51,628 nucleotides of DNA from an uncultured Bdellovibrionales bacterium (GCA_938002015.1 CALLAU010000032.1:1-51628); one strand, 5' to 3'; positions 32,639 through 42,364 are shown, numbered from the stretch's first letter. Translations and numbers: made by a program. Notes: generated by a model from the letters alone, not told the origin.

Positions 32639-34783
32639 TTATCTAGCCTCAAACACAAACGGATAACTCACTTCTGCAATTTCATTTGGCCCTGGGTCTG
32701 GAAATTTTAGAGTGCTTAAACGTCTTATTATACAATTTGCAAGGTTTTTATCTCCAATATCAGATTTCTTAACCTTGCCGTTAGTCATCTTACCACCGTT
32801 TCTTATATTCCACTGTAGTACAACTTTACCTTTAATGTTCTTATTTTTAGCCAGTGCTATCTCATAACAACCACTTAAAAGGTTTCTATTTTTTCTAATA
32901 AGTCGTCTAATTGCATCTTGGTCAATAGAACTATAAAAATCATCACCAACACCATCAACTATTGTTATGTTAGCCTTACCCTTGCCACCAAGACCACCGG
33001 CTCCATAACCAAGCTTTCCACCACCTCTACCTGAAGTAGTGATTCCACCAACACCAACTAAACTTGAACCTGAACCACCAGAGCCAGCTTTTTGAAGCTT
33101 AGTTCCAATACCATCACCTTTTTGATCACTCAGCTGTCCTTGATATCCTGTTTTTGAATCTGCTGTTCCTATAGTAGTTCCAACACCTGAGTATGCTTTA
33201 TCTAGTGCTGTGTTTTTACCACCACCAGACAATGCTCCCATTAAACCAACTTTTGTTACATCAACTTGTTTACTCTTAGCATTTGCTGCCGCTTTCCCCG
33301 TTTTAACAGAACCACCAGGTCTTGAAGATCCTGCTTTATTTTTCGTCCTATTCTTTGAAGGAGCCGCAGCTTTTGGCTTACCAGATTTGTTAGTACCATC
33401 TCCTGTTTTAGAACCTGCCTTAAGCTCACTTTTTTGAGCCTTTGGCTTTTTACTTGGCTTAGGACTCTTCTTCTCTGTGACTTTAGTTCTAACGGGTTTA
33501 GTTACAACTTTCGTCTCCTCTTTTTCAATAGGCTTAGGAGGAGGAACATACTTAATAGGAGGGTTAAAAGTTATTACTGCTTTTTTAAGTGAGTCCTCTA
33601 ACAAGCTATCTGGATCTGCTAGTGATGCTGGTGAGTAAAAAAGCATATAAAGAGCAATTACTGAAACTACTACAGCAGACATAAAAATGCCTACTAGCTC
33701 AGAACTTGTAAAATCAAAGAAAGGCGCTGATGTTGCCTTAGGAGCGTCTTCAACATACCTAACATAAGCAGAAACCTTATTAGAAAGTAAGCCTATTCTA
33801 AGCATTTCACCTTGATCAAGCTTTAAAACACTACCGCCCTGAATTTGTTGGAGTTTATTTGACTTTGGAAGCTCTGAAAGAGGAAGCACTTTCCCGTTTT
33901 TATAAAGCTCGCCAGCCATACTTGAAGCAATATTAATTGAACAAAGGTCATCTATATCTAAAAGCTCATGTGTAAATTTATTTCCTGGAAGAGGTATGTA
34001 CATATCACTGCCAGAAACATTACTTATTTTAACTTTTTGCTTATCAGAAAAATGATAAGTTTTAAGTATTCGCTCTTGCCATGCAATAATAACTTCAACA
34101 ACAGAGCCTCTACTTGAAGGGTTAATGATTTCATCAACACTCTTGTACTCACTTTTTGGAGCTGCATACCCACTAGAAGCAACTTCAACAGTATTATTAT
34201 CTTCACCACTAACTTTTTGAATCTCCACTGGAGAAGCAGAAGTACTTAATCCAGGATCAGTATTATCAGGAGTTGTATCTACTCCTGAGTTTGTGATCTC
34301 ATCATCCATCTCAATACCTGAATTTGTGATTTCATCATCAATCTCTATTCCAGGATTCGTATTCTCAGGAGTAAACATCTCAACATGTTTAGATTGAATT
34401 TCTGGAAGATCTGGAAGCCTTTCCTTACTCATTCTTGGTTTATCGTGAGTTCTCTCAAAGTCTGAATTTTTACTATCTTGCTTTGGTACACCAATATAAA
34501 ATCTTATTGAGTAAGGACCAACATCTAAGACCTGTCCAGACTTAATTTCTGACTCTAGAGTTTTACTACCTTCTAGATAAATACCACTATCAGATCCTAA
34601 ATCTGCAACAAAATAAGAGTCATTCCTTTTTTCAATTACTGCATGTAAAGGAGAGATCGACTCATCATCTAGTGATAATGCTGAGTCAGATTGGCGACCT
34701 ATTACAATCTGTTCTTGATCAAACTGCTTAACAGAAATAAGTCTATCACCACGATAGATTTTTAAAACAACTGGAGTGCTCAC
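32639..34783 (-). CDS. FHA domain and AgmX/PglI-type TonB-like protein
   Basis: A protein of 714 residues. Residues 1-100 are a forkhead-associated domain (IVIGRQSDSALSLDDESISPLHAVIE, then SYFVADLGSDSGIYLEG), which binds phosphothreonine. An acidic repeat follows (I-x-x-D-D-E-I-T-N-S-G, two to three copies). One membrane helix is at about 362-382 (LVGIFMSAVVVSVIALYMLF). Then come a Pro/Lys-rich stretch, a long Ala/Lys/Gly-rich linker and, at about 615-714, the AgmX/PglI C-terminal domain (LLSGCYEIALAKNKNIKGKV to EVSYPFVFEAR). This matches GltG/GltJ of the Myxococcus gliding machine, which link the proton motor to periplasmic parts. It starts at GTG (GTGA overlap with the upstream gene), with AGGGAGC as its ribosome binding site. 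Confidence 0.88.
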   Translation of the reverse strand: MSTPVVLKIYRGDRLISVKQFDQEQIVIGRQSDSALSLDDESISPLHAVIEKRNDSYFVADLGSDSGIYLEGSKTLESEIKSGQVLDVGPYSIRFYIGVPKQDSKNSDFERTHDKPRMSKERLPDLPEIQSKHVEMFTPENTNPGIEIDDEITNSGIEMDDEITNSGVDTTPDNTDPGLSTSASPVEIQKVSGEDNNTVEVASSGYAAPKSEYKSVDEIINPSSRGSVVEVIIAWQERILKTYHFSDKQKVKISNVSGSDMYIPLPGNKFTHELLDIDDLCSINIASSMAGELYKNGKVLPLSELPKSNKLQQIQGGSVLKLDQGEMLRIGLLSNKVSAYVRYVEDAPKATSAPFFDFTSSELVGIFMSAVVVSVIALYMLFYSPASLADPDSLLEDSLKKAVITFNPPIKYVPPPKPIEKEETKVVTKPVRTKVTEKKSPKPSKKPKAQKSELKAGSKTGDGTNKSGKPKAAAPSKNRTKNKAGSSRPGGSVKTGKAAANAKSKQVDVTKVGLMGALSGGGKNTALDKAYSGVGTTIGTADSKTGYQGQLSDQKGDGIGTKLQKAGSGGSGSSLVGVGGITTSGRGGGKLGYGAGGLGGKGKANITIVDGVGDDFYSSIDQDAIRRLIRKNRNLLSGCYEIALAKNKNIKGKVVLQWNIRNGGKMTNGKVKKSDIGDKNLANCIIRRLSTLKFPDPGPNEIAEVSYPFVFEAR

Positions 34784-35049
34784 TTTGCTCCCTTTAAAAT
34801 ATCGTGCTTAGTTTGTTTCATTTCAGGTATAAAATTATCTCTAAGTTTTAAAAGCTTACCATAATCAACATTTTTACTCTTTAGAATATAAAGTAAGTCC
34901 GGAGATGATATTTCCCCTCTTATAAGTTCATCCTCAAAACTTAACTGTGTCGTTCTAGGTTTCTTATTTTGAGCAAAAGCATTTACTGAACATATATATG
35001 CTCCAAAAAAAACTAGAAAAAGGAGATTAACAATTAAACGATTTATCAC
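34780..35049 (-). CDS. Small exported protein of Glt-like cluster (CglF-like)
   Basis: A protein of 89 residues with a signal peptide (LIVNLLFLVFFGAYICSVNAFA). The mature part (TTQLSFEDELIRGEISSPDLLYILKSK and KLLKLRDNFIPEM) has the pattern F-E-D-x-L-I-x-G-x-x-x-x-P-x-L then L-R-x-N-F, which I recall in small proteins next to AgmX-type genes in myxobacteria, some labelled CglF. The name is a guess from memory; context supports a role in the same machine. It overlaps both neighbours by 4 bases (GTGA at each end), so it is tightly coupled. Confidence 0.6.
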   Translation of the reverse strand: MINRLIVNLLFLVFFGAYICSVNAFAQNKKPRTTQLSFEDELIRGEISSPDLLYILKSKNVDYGKLLKLRDNFIPEMKQTKHDILKGAK

Positions 35050-38000
35050 TGGCCTATCTTCTCCAACACTTTAATTCTATCAAAGTCAGAGGCCTTGTCA
35101 GCAAAAGTTTTATACCTATCAAGGTACTTCTTACCTGCCTTTTGGTCCTTAAGATCGTATAACTCAAGCACAGCGAGGTTTCCAACAACCTCTTTACCAC
35201 TTGAGTTATATTTCTCAGCACTTAATAATATTGATTTTGCCTTACTAAAGTCTTTAATTTGTCTTAACGATGCTCCTAAATTATTTAAAGCATCGGCTTT
35301 ATGAAAACCTAAATTCTTTGACGAAACTGGCTTTAAAACTTTAACAGCTTCAGCGTTTCCACCTTTATCTACTATCATAGATGAAAGGTTTACCGCTGCA
35401 GGGTAGTATTCATAATCTGCAGACACTGCTTTTCTAAAGAAACTCACTGCTGATTTAAAACTCTCTTGTTTGTATGAAATAAGACCATTTAAATTGTAAT
35501 ACTGTGCAGATTTTTTAAATTGAGCATTTCCTTTAGATAGGTAGATTCTTGAAAGAAGTCCTAGATTTTTCTTATAATAATACTGTGCTAAAACAAGTAA
35601 TCCTTGAGGGCTCTCTTTATCCCTTGAAAGAATCTCAGCAGCTTTATTTAAAACCTTAACTTCAGACAAGTTCTTAAACTCATCAGATACAGCGTCAAAT
35701 TTAGTAGAGTTTATAATAAGTGGTTTTGTGTATAAAGGGGTAAGAGCGTATGTTTTATACTCACTATCTAGTTTTGAAAGTTCATACTTTGCGTCTACAT
35801 AGTATTTATTAAACGTTCTTAACTCATCTCCTTTTTCAATTGCCTTTTTGTATGAAGTAACAGCGTTATTTTTAAAAGGAAGTACAGCTGACTCGACTGC
35901 CCTTCTATACTGCGCAAGCTCATCTTTAGATAAACCTTTTGGATTTGGAGCATTTAGCATTGCATAGACTAAATGCTGATAGCATTTACCAAGGCGACTT
36001 AGTGCTGCAACAATCATATAACCATCATCGTAATTGATAACTTTATTAAGTTCTTCGTTAAGTGCATTAACCTTCGTAATTTTTAACTTTAAAGCTTGCT
36101 CTTGTGCCTTAGGACTTCCCGCAATCTTTACATCCAAATACCTTAAAAAGGCTTTATCAGTTAATATAAATTTTGACTCTGCAGCTTCTGAAGCTGCTAC
36201 AGCTCCACCTTTGTTTTTATACTTATCAAAAAGTTCAACTGTCTTTCTTGACCAAGCTAGTGCTTCATTCTTTTGCCTTTTCTTTTTATAGATTTGAGAG
36301 ATTTTATAAGAAGACCTAACTAATAAATCCTTATCCCCTTTTCCATCAAGAATAAACTGATTGTACCAATACGCAGCTTTCGTTGTATCCCCTGCTCTTC
36401 TATATGCTTCAGCTAATCTATAACTATAATTTAACTTTTCTTTTGAGCGATCCAAGTCTTCAAGTCTTTTAAATATTCGTCGCATACCAGATGCATCGTT
36501 GAAAGCCTCTCTAATTAAAACAGCATTTTTTAAGTATGGTACAACCTCTTTAGCTTTAGGCTCAAGAATTGTGTAGTACTCATACTCTGTAGAGGCTTTT
36601 TCGAGCAAGCCTAATCTATCATAAATAAGAGCTAAAAACTTAACTGTATTTTTATATATCGTAGATTTTTTGTTTTTTGATAAGATTTTAGTTTTTAAAT
36701 AAGGAGATATAGCTTCTTTATATCTACCCGCTTTTTCAAAATATATCCCAGCGTTATAATAAGATTTAAGTACATTAGGAGAGTTTGGATAAGATTCTCC
36801 AAACTTTAAAAATTCTTTTGCAACCTGATAAGGATCTTGATCTTTTGAGATGTCTTCAATCCTCTTAAAGGCTGACTTCTCAACAATATTTAAAACCTTG
36901 GCATTTGTCTTTTGAGAATTTTTACTACCACCGATAGCAATAAGCTCTTTACCAACTTTCTCCAAACCAGCATAGTCTTTCTTCAAGGTATACATATCTA
37001 GTATTAAATTAGATGAGAACTCCGCATACTTTGTTCCAGGATAATCTTTTATGACTTTTTTAAAGTTTAATTCAGCTTTGTCAAAGTAATTATGTGTGTA
37101 GTAGATAGATGCAATTTTGTACTGCATCTCCATTCTATTCTCTTCATTAGAGGGGTCACTTAAGTAACCGCTCGCCTCTCTAACAAATTTTTCCTCATTA
37201 GGGTTAAGCGGATAAATTTTTGTAGACTTACCAACTTTTGCTCTAATTGACTCTTCCTTAGGAAGGATTTTCTCAAGAGATAAAATACTATTTAAATAAG
37301 CTTTCTTTTTATATTTTGAACGATAATTATCAACTACAGATCTATATGTTTTATATGCATCTTCATACTTACCTATATCATACAAAAGCTCAGCATAATA
37401 AAAAGACATTTCATCATAGTTTGGCTGCCCCTTAAAAGAAGACAGATAAAGATTATAACCTTTTTCAAGTCTTACCAGTGTTTTTTTATCTCTATTTTCT
37501 TGTGCTTTTTTATGTACCTTTAAAATATGACTTCTTAAAGAAAGCTCTGCTTTTTTTACAGCATCATTAACTTTTGATCTATCTTTATTATCTTTAGCCC
37601 ATGAAGAGTTAGGCCCATAGTTCCTTATCCACTTATAAAGCTCTTTTTCATAAAGATCATCTCTTCCAGATGCTGACTGCATGCTTACAAGTGAGTATTG
37701 GTAATCAAAGCTTTTATCTGTTTCAGGGTTAAGGGCAACAAGTTTGTCAAAGAGATATCTTGCCTCAGTTCTATAACCTTTATCCATATAATAATAGGCA
37801 AGCTGTTCAAGAGAAGAAGCCGCTTTTTCACGAGTTGTAATATTAGTAAAATACGTTACAGCTCTTCTAGCGTCTCCTGCTTCTGCGTAAAACATCGGAA
37901 GATCCCTTAACGCCTCTTCACCAAGCCTAGCCGTCTTTTTATTTCTTAAACCAGCATTCTGAGAGATTCTTATAACCGCTAGTAAATCTTGCAAAGCTTT

Positions 38001-38801
38001 CTCATGCTTAGCTGATTTTCTATACACCCAAGCCATTTTATATCTAGCAAGAGTTGAAAGCTGTGATCTTTGGTTTGTAGCAACTTGATTAAAATATGAT
38101 GCAGCTTTGCTATAGTCTTCTTTTTCAAAATAGTAATCACCTAGAGAAAAATTAGCTTCCTGAATAAATTGACTGTTCTTATACTTACTAGATAAAGCCT
38201 TATAATAACTAATTGCTTTTTTATCTTCTCCAAGGCTCATGCTATTATAACCTAAGAAAAACAAAGCTTGATCGATATCTTCGGCCTTAGGATAATCTCT
38301 TACATAAAGCTTATAAAGCGCTAAAGCTTTTTTATTATACTTCTTAGATTCATCAAGATCTAATCTCGGTCTTCTTGAAATAGAACCTGCTAAATATTTT
38401 TTTAAACTTGATTCATATCGCTCTTGAATACGCCTCTCTGAAAGAGTTGCTTTTTCAGAATAAGCTTTAGCAAGCTTCATCACTACCTTACCACGTGTAT
38501 CTGCAGAGTTTACCCTTTGCGATAAAGAATAAAGCTTTTGTATCTCTTGATTTAGTTTTTCTTCGTATATCCTCTCAGCCGAGCCTTGTGGAAAAACAGC
38601 TGAAACTTTATTAGATGGCTTAACAATTTTTAAATTAATCTTTCCAGATCTTCCTGGTTGTACATTTTTAATCGAAGGAAGGTTGGTTTTCTTTTTTTCA
38701 ATTTTTCTTAATATATCTTTTACTGTTTTAGCAGCGTGAGCATTCATACCAAAAGATAAGCCTATCACTAAACCTGAAACTATAACTGTTTTCTTACTCA
38801 C
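35046..38801 (-). CDS. Large TPR protein of the Glt-like cluster
   Basis: A protein of 1251 residues starting at GTG with AGGAGC upstream. Residues 1-23 are a signal peptide ending AHA. Most of the rest is tetratricopeptide repeats: recurrent patterns such as QALFFLGYNSMSLGEDKKAI, EANFSLGDYYFEKEDYSKAA, NAGIYFEKAGRYKEAI and NLGASLRQIKDFSKAKSIL. In Myxococcus large periplasmic TPR proteins (GltD/GltE class) are part of the gliding complex; assignment to one of them is not possible by eye. It overlaps the upstream TPR gene by 8 bases and the small downstream gene by 4, so the operon is compact. A scaffold between the motor and outer membrane is the inferred role. Confidence 0.85.
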   Translation of the reverse strand: MSKKTVIVSGLVIGLSFGMNAHAAKTVKDILRKIEKKKTNLPSIKNVQPGRSGKINLKIVKPSNKVSAVFPQGSAERIYEEKLNQEIQKLYSLSQRVNSADTRGKVVMKLAKAYSEKATLSERRIQERYESSLKKYLAGSISRRPRLDLDESKKYNKKALALYKLYVRDYPKAEDIDQALFFLGYNSMSLGEDKKAISYYKALSSKYKNSQFIQEANFSLGDYYFEKEDYSKAASYFNQVATNQRSQLSTLARYKMAWVYRKSAKHEKALQDLLAVIRISQNAGLRNKKTARLGEEALRDLPMFYAEAGDARRAVTYFTNITTREKAASSLEQLAYYYMDKGYRTEARYLFDKLVALNPETDKSFDYQYSLVSMQSASGRDDLYEKELYKWIRNYGPNSSWAKDNKDRSKVNDAVKKAELSLRSHILKVHKKAQENRDKKTLVRLEKGYNLYLSSFKGQPNYDEMSFYYAELLYDIGKYEDAYKTYRSVVDNYRSKYKKKAYLNSILSLEKILPKEESIRAKVGKSTKIYPLNPNEEKFVREASGYLSDPSNEENRMEMQYKIASIYYTHNYFDKAELNFKKVIKDYPGTKYAEFSSNLILDMYTLKKDYAGLEKVGKELIAIGGSKNSQKTNAKVLNIVEKSAFKRIEDISKDQDPYQVAKEFLKFGESYPNSPNVLKSYYNAGIYFEKAGRYKEAISPYLKTKILSKNKKSTIYKNTVKFLALIYDRLGLLEKASTEYEYYTILEPKAKEVVPYLKNAVLIREAFNDASGMRRIFKRLEDLDRSKEKLNYSYRLAEAYRRAGDTTKAAYWYNQFILDGKGDKDLLVRSSYKISQIYKKKRQKNEALAWSRKTVELFDKYKNKGGAVAASEAAESKFILTDKAFLRYLDVKIAGSPKAQEQALKLKITKVNALNEELNKVINYDDGYMIVAALSRLGKCYQHLVYAMLNAPNPKGLSKDELAQYRRAVESAVLPFKNNAVTSYKKAIEKGDELRTFNKYYVDAKYELSKLDSEYKTYALTPLYTKPLIINSTKFDAVSDEFKNLSEVKVLNKAAEILSRDKESPQGLLVLAQYYYKKNLGLLSRIYLSKGNAQFKKSAQYYNLNGLISYKQESFKSAVSFFRKAVSADYEYYPAAVNLSSMIVDKGGNAEAVKVLKPVSSKNLGFHKADALNNLGASLRQIKDFSKAKSILLSAEKYNSSGKEVVGNLAVLELYDLKDQKAGKKYLDRYKTFADKASDFDRIKVLEKIGQ

Positions 38802-40305
38802 AACGACTTGCTCCTAAGTAATGATAGTTTCCTATTTCATCAAGCCAGTACTCACCTTTAAAAGGCCAGTATTCATAACCATTTTGAATATAGAAAACTC
38901 TATTTACTCCGCCATCAGCTTTTTCTTTATCGTCAGCTCTACCTTCTAAAGTTTTTCTGGCTAACTCTTTTTCTGATGAAATAAGCTCAAATTCAATGAG
39001 TTCTTTTTGATCTTCAAAGCCTTGAAGCTCTTTACTTAATAAAATTAATTTTGATCTTAAAATCTTAGCTAATCTCTCCTTAGATTTTGTAGCTCTTTGA
39101 TTTAATGTCTTATAAGCATATCCACCTTCAGAAGTTCTTCTCCAGTTAGGATCTTGAGCAAGACGCCTCTTTTCTAAATCAATATTTTTTAAATAACCAT
39201 AAACCTTTTGCACTTCAGATGAACGACTTATATGTCTTAATAAAAGATAAGGAATCCTGTAATTATTATTAATTGCCTGACTAGCATTTCCATTATCTAC
39301 AGAGATCAAAACTTGCTCTAATTCTTTATACCCTGAATTTATACTTGCACCACTTTTAAGGTAACGCCTTAGGCGTCTATAAATTTTTCCATAGGTTTGA
39401 TCATAGGTTTTTGTAACTTTTTGAACTTCATCAGTTTTACATATATAAAGATAAACAATCGCTCTTAACAGAGTCGCTTCAGGAAAAAAATACTCATCGT
39501 AATACTTTGAATGAAGAGACTGAAAATTACTTAAAGCACTTCTAAATTTACCGGATCTAAGCATCGCCCAGCTTGATTCAAAAAGCATATCATGAAAATA
39601 CTTTGTATCTCTTGGGATTGATCTATAGGCCTCAAGTGATTCCTCCCACCTTTTCATATGATATAAAACTCTGGCTCTGCCCATAAGTGCTGCCACTCTT
39701 TCTTGATCACTAATACCTTTATCAGCTCTTGCATTTGCTGACTGAGTAAATGCTCTAAAAGATTTTTCAAGCTTCCCAGCTTCAGAGTATGCAAGCCCTG
39801 CAAAATACCTAGCCTTTGAGTAAAGAGGGTTACTTGAATCAATTTTACCAAAAGACTTTGCTGCTTTTACTGGGTTTCCAGCATCTAAGTACGCTTGCCC
39901 AAACCTGAAATATAAAAGAGGCCTGTCTTTTTTAGGAAACTTATTAACCTTAATTTTTGATAGTGCATAATTTAAACTAAACTCATCTCCTAATTTAAAA
40001 GAAATATTCGCAATATTTCTAAGGGAGTCTGAAAGAACATATGAATCTCCAGATTTAACAGCATTAATAAACTGGAAAACTGCTGGCTGATTATACCCTA
40101 AAGCTTTATAAGATTTTCCAAGCTCATAAGAGATCTTACCTCTTTCTTTTTGGTATTTTGAGTTCTTAGAGATTCTGTACAAAAGACCCGCAGCATCTTT
40201 ATACTGCTTATTATCATTTAAAGCGCGACCTCTATCAAGCTCAACTGAAGCTTTTGAAATAAGTGGCGTTATTAATAAAATGAAAAATACAAATTTAAAC
40301 TTCAT
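38794..40305 (-). CDS. TPR protein of the Glt-like cluster
   Basis: A protein of 503 residues with a signal peptide (FVFFILLITPLISKAS). TPR-type helix pairs cover about 25-260 (GRALNDNKQYKDAAGLLYRI, FRFGQAYLDAGNPVKAAKSF, RARVLYHMKRWEESLEAYRSI). The C-terminal part is a long basic helix (KERLAKILRSKLILLSKELQ onward), then a short aromatic region (GYEYWPFKGEYWLDEIGNYHYLG) ending in Cys-Glu. It lies 6 bases after the gene for the beta-barrel protein and overlaps the large TPR gene by 8 bases. Role in the envelope machine inferred from context. Confidence 0.8.
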   Translation of the reverse strand: MKFKFVFFILLITPLISKASVELDRGRALNDNKQYKDAAGLLYRISKNSKYQKERGKISYELGKSYKALGYNQPAVFQFINAVKSGDSYVLSDSLRNIANISFKLGDEFSLNYALSKIKVNKFPKKDRPLLYFRFGQAYLDAGNPVKAAKSFGKIDSSNPLYSKARYFAGLAYSEAGKLEKSFRAFTQSANARADKGISDQERVAALMGRARVLYHMKRWEESLEAYRSIPRDTKYFHDMLFESSWAMLRSGKFRSALSNFQSLHSKYYDEYFFPEATLLRAIVYLYICKTDEVQKVTKTYDQTYGKIYRRLRRYLKSGASINSGYKELEQVLISVDNGNASQAINNNYRIPYLLLRHISRSSEVQKVYGYLKNIDLEKRRLAQDPNWRRTSEGGYAYKTLNQRATKSKERLAKILRSKLILLSKELQGFEDQKELIEFELISSEKELARKTLEGRADDKEKADGGVNRVFYIQNGYEYWPFKGEYWLDEIGNYHYLGASRCE

Positions 40306-40311
40306 CCTTAC

Positions 40312-41028
40312 TTACCTCGCCTCTGTAAATGGGAAATACCAACTCACTCCACCAGATAAATGAAGCATGTAAGCAGTTATATCTTTAGGGTTTGCACCTT
40401 TAGACGTTGCTTGAAATGTATTTAAGCCAAGTCCCCATCTAAATGTCATATTTTTTGAAAGCGGGTAAAACTGGCCAACACCTAAGTGAAGTGTAGGAGC
40501 GCTTTGACCATCATCAGTTCCAGTTACTCCACCACCAACAGTAAAGTAAACTTCAAATGGATTTATAGTGCGACTTCTTAAAGAAATTTTGCCATAAACT
40601 GGAGACCATCTAAGATGAAGACCAAGGTAAGACTCTGGAGTGATTAAATCAGTAGTTGAAATAAAGTAATCATCTTCTAAACCCTTAGTAAAACCTCTTT
40701 TTGAATCTGCTGAAAATAAAAAATTAGCCTCAAGAGCAAATCTTTCATTAAAATGGTATCCAAGTGTCGCATTAACGCCAAAAATACTGAAGAGCTGAGA
40801 ATTAAGTGAAGTTAAAACCGATCCAAAAGCTTCAAATCTTTCTGTTTTTTGCAAATACTTTCTTTGAATCACGGCAATATCGCTAAACTCTTCTAAGCTT
40901 CTAAGCTCTGAGTTAAGTTGCTCACTTGTTTGAACGGATGAAGACTGCGCATAAACATTTTGTTCACTAAAAAAAACGAACGCCGCAGCTGAAAATAAAT
41001 AAAATCTTTTTAACATTCTTCTTTTCAA
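40312..41028 (-). CDS. Outer-membrane beta-barrel protein (myxobacterial-type)
   Basis: A protein of about 239 residues. I prefer the TTG at 41028, since AGGGGA lies 5 bases upstream and the resulting N-terminus (K-R-R then a hydrophobic LFSAAAFVFF) is a good signal peptide; an ATG at 41016 would be the alternative. The mature protein has alternating beta-strand patterns (FSIFGVNATLGYHFNERFALEANFLFS, YLGLHLRWSPVYGKISL, YMLHLSGGVSWYF) and matches the outer-membrane beta-barrel class found with Glt clusters (GltA/GltB-like). The strand YGKISL recurs in the second barrel protein of this operon, so the two are related. It would anchor the machine in the outer membrane. Confidence 0.8.
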   Translation of the reverse strand: MKRRMLKRFYLFSAAAFVFFSEQNVYAQSSSVQTSEQLNSELRSLEEFSDIAVIQRKYLQKTERFEAFGSVLTSLNSQLFSIFGVNATLGYHFNERFALEANFLFSADSKRGFTKGLEDDYFISTTDLITPESYLGLHLRWSPVYGKISLRSRTINPFEVYFTVGGGVTGTDDGQSAPTLHLGVGQFYPLSKNMTFRWGLGLNTFQATSKGANPKDITAYMLHLSGGVSWYFPFTEAR

Positions 41029-41092
41029 AGCTATTCCCCTGAGCAATCATTTTAGCCAAGGTGCTGTAAATAAAGAAGAAAACTGAGATAAT

Positions 41093-41113
41093 CTAGACCC
41101 TTATGCGGTCTAG
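41093..41113. repeat. Perfect inverted repeat between the two barrel genes
   Basis: CTAGACC (41093-41099) pairs with GGTCTAG (41107-41113) across seven bases. It lies in the longest gap (95 bases, given the TTG start) of the operon, between barrel genes. On the minus strand only ATTATC and later TTTTC follow, so it may be a weak terminator or processing site that sets different levels of kdsC and the rest. Confidence 0.45.
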
Positions 41114-41123
41114 TAAAAGTATT

Positions 41124-41873
41124 TTAGAGTAAAAAGCTTACGCCAACAAAAATGTTAGAATCAAATAAAATTGCTGTATCAAAATCACTCTCATCTGGCG
41201 CAGGGGTACTTGTTTCAAGACCTGAAGCTGATGTGATGTCTATGCCTGAGTATAAACTAAAGAGAAGATCTAACCTTAAAGCAACTTTTCGACTAAAGTA
41301 GAGTCTTTGACTAAGACCAAAGTTAAAAGTTGGGGCTAAAGTTGAGCCAATCATATAAAAACCACCACCAATAAGACCTGATAGTGTTAAGTTCATAACA
41401 TTTTCTTTAGATAATGAGATTTTCCCATAATAAGCATTATACTGATAATGAGCTGACAGCATAAACTCTTTTGATGGAGCCTGGCTTGCATCAAAAGTTA
41501 GTCCACTTCCAGTATTTCCATTACCATCTAAGACGTCACCATTTCTTAAATCTTTTGCTCTATCTTGAAGACCATCTCCATAAACTGCTGCCATAACATG
41601 GATCGCTCTTGTGTTATCCATATGGTAAGTTAGCGAAGCCCCAAAATGAAAAGGATCGTATATAGCCTCAGACATAACCATTCCTGAAAGCAGGTTAAAC
41701 TCTAATTTTTTTGAATGATTAACTCTTCTATTTTTAACAGCTAGCTTACTATCAAAAATTGGCAGCACAGCTTCTCTTGCAAGCTCTTCTTCTGGAAACT
41801 CAATTCTATTTGTTTTCTTAGCCACTGCAACCGATGAAAAAAACATGGATATGATTAAAATTAAGATTTTCAT
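41124..41873 (-). CDS. Outer-membrane beta-barrel protein, second copy
   Basis: A protein of 249 residues with a signal peptide (KILILIISMFFSSVAVA). The mature part begins with a helical, charged stretch (EFPEEELAREAVLPIFDSKL) and then about ten alternating strands, ending in FVGVSFLL. Strand blocks such as FHFGASLTYHMDNTRAIHVM, YYGKISLSKENVMNLTL and FNFGLSQRLYFSRKVALRLD resemble the next barrel gene. It overlaps kdsC by 4 bases (ATGA), so its translation is coupled to kdsC. Function inferred from context: outer-membrane part of the Glt-like complex. Confidence 0.78.
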   Translation of the reverse strand: MKILILIISMFFSSVAVAKKTNRIEFPEEELAREAVLPIFDSKLAVKNRRVNHSKKLEFNLLSGMVMSEAIYDPFHFGASLTYHMDNTRAIHVMAAVYGDGLQDRAKDLRNGDVLDGNGNTGSGLTFDASQAPSKEFMLSAHYQYNAYYGKISLSKENVMNLTLSGLIGGGFYMIGSTLAPTFNFGLSQRLYFSRKVALRLDLLFSLYSGIDITSASGLETSTPAPDESDFDTAILFDSNIFVGVSFLL

Positions 41874-42364
41874 AGATCTACTCCAAACCCTTGAGCTTCA
41901 AGAATCATTTCACAAACTTCTCTAACAGCACCATGCCCACCGTAATTCTTAGTCACATAGTCACTTACATTTTTTATTTTCTCTAAAGAATGAGGAACAG
42001 AAACACCAAAGCCCACTTTTTCAATTACAGCCATATCCATATAGTCATCACCAATATATGCTGTTTCAGCAATACTAACACCAGCTTCTTCTAGAATTTT
42101 ATTTAAATTCTCAATTTTATTCTTTGCTTTATCAGCATAAAAATCTACTTTTAAGAATTTAAAGCGAGTTCTTACATCATGAGCATCCGAAGCAGTTATA
42201 ATACCTGTTTTTATTCCAGCTCTCTTAAGCCTTACTAAGCCCATCCCGTCATATATATTAAATTTCCTTACCCACTGATCATTTGGGTTAAGCCAGATTC
42301 TTGCATCCGTCATAACTCCATCAACATCACTAAGTAAAAGTTTAATATTTTTAAGCTGTTCCAC
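41870..42364 (-). CDS. kdsC: KdsC-type KDO 8-phosphate phosphatase (HAD family)
   Basis: A protein of 164 residues, normal for KdsC. It starts at GTG with no clear Shine-Dalgarno. The HAD motifs are complete: D13 and D15 in LLLSDVDGVMTD, ITASDA as motif II, K in FYADKAKNKIE, and YIGDDYMDMAVIEKVGF as motif IV; GGHGAVREVCEMIL closes the family. It frees KDO from its phosphate in lipopolysaccharide synthesis. The other KDO genes (kdsD, kdsB) are 4-7 kb away in another operon. Here it leads the Glt-like operon, overlapping the first barrel gene. Confidence 0.93.
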   Translation of the reverse strand: MEQLKNIKLLLSDVDGVMTDARIWLNPNDQWVRKFNIYDGMGLVRLKRAGIKTGIITASDAHDVRTRFKFLKVDFYADKAKNKIENLNKILEEAGVSIAETAYIGDDYMDMAVIEKVGFGVSVPHSLEKIKNVSDYVTKNYGGHGAVREVCEMILEAQGFGVDL

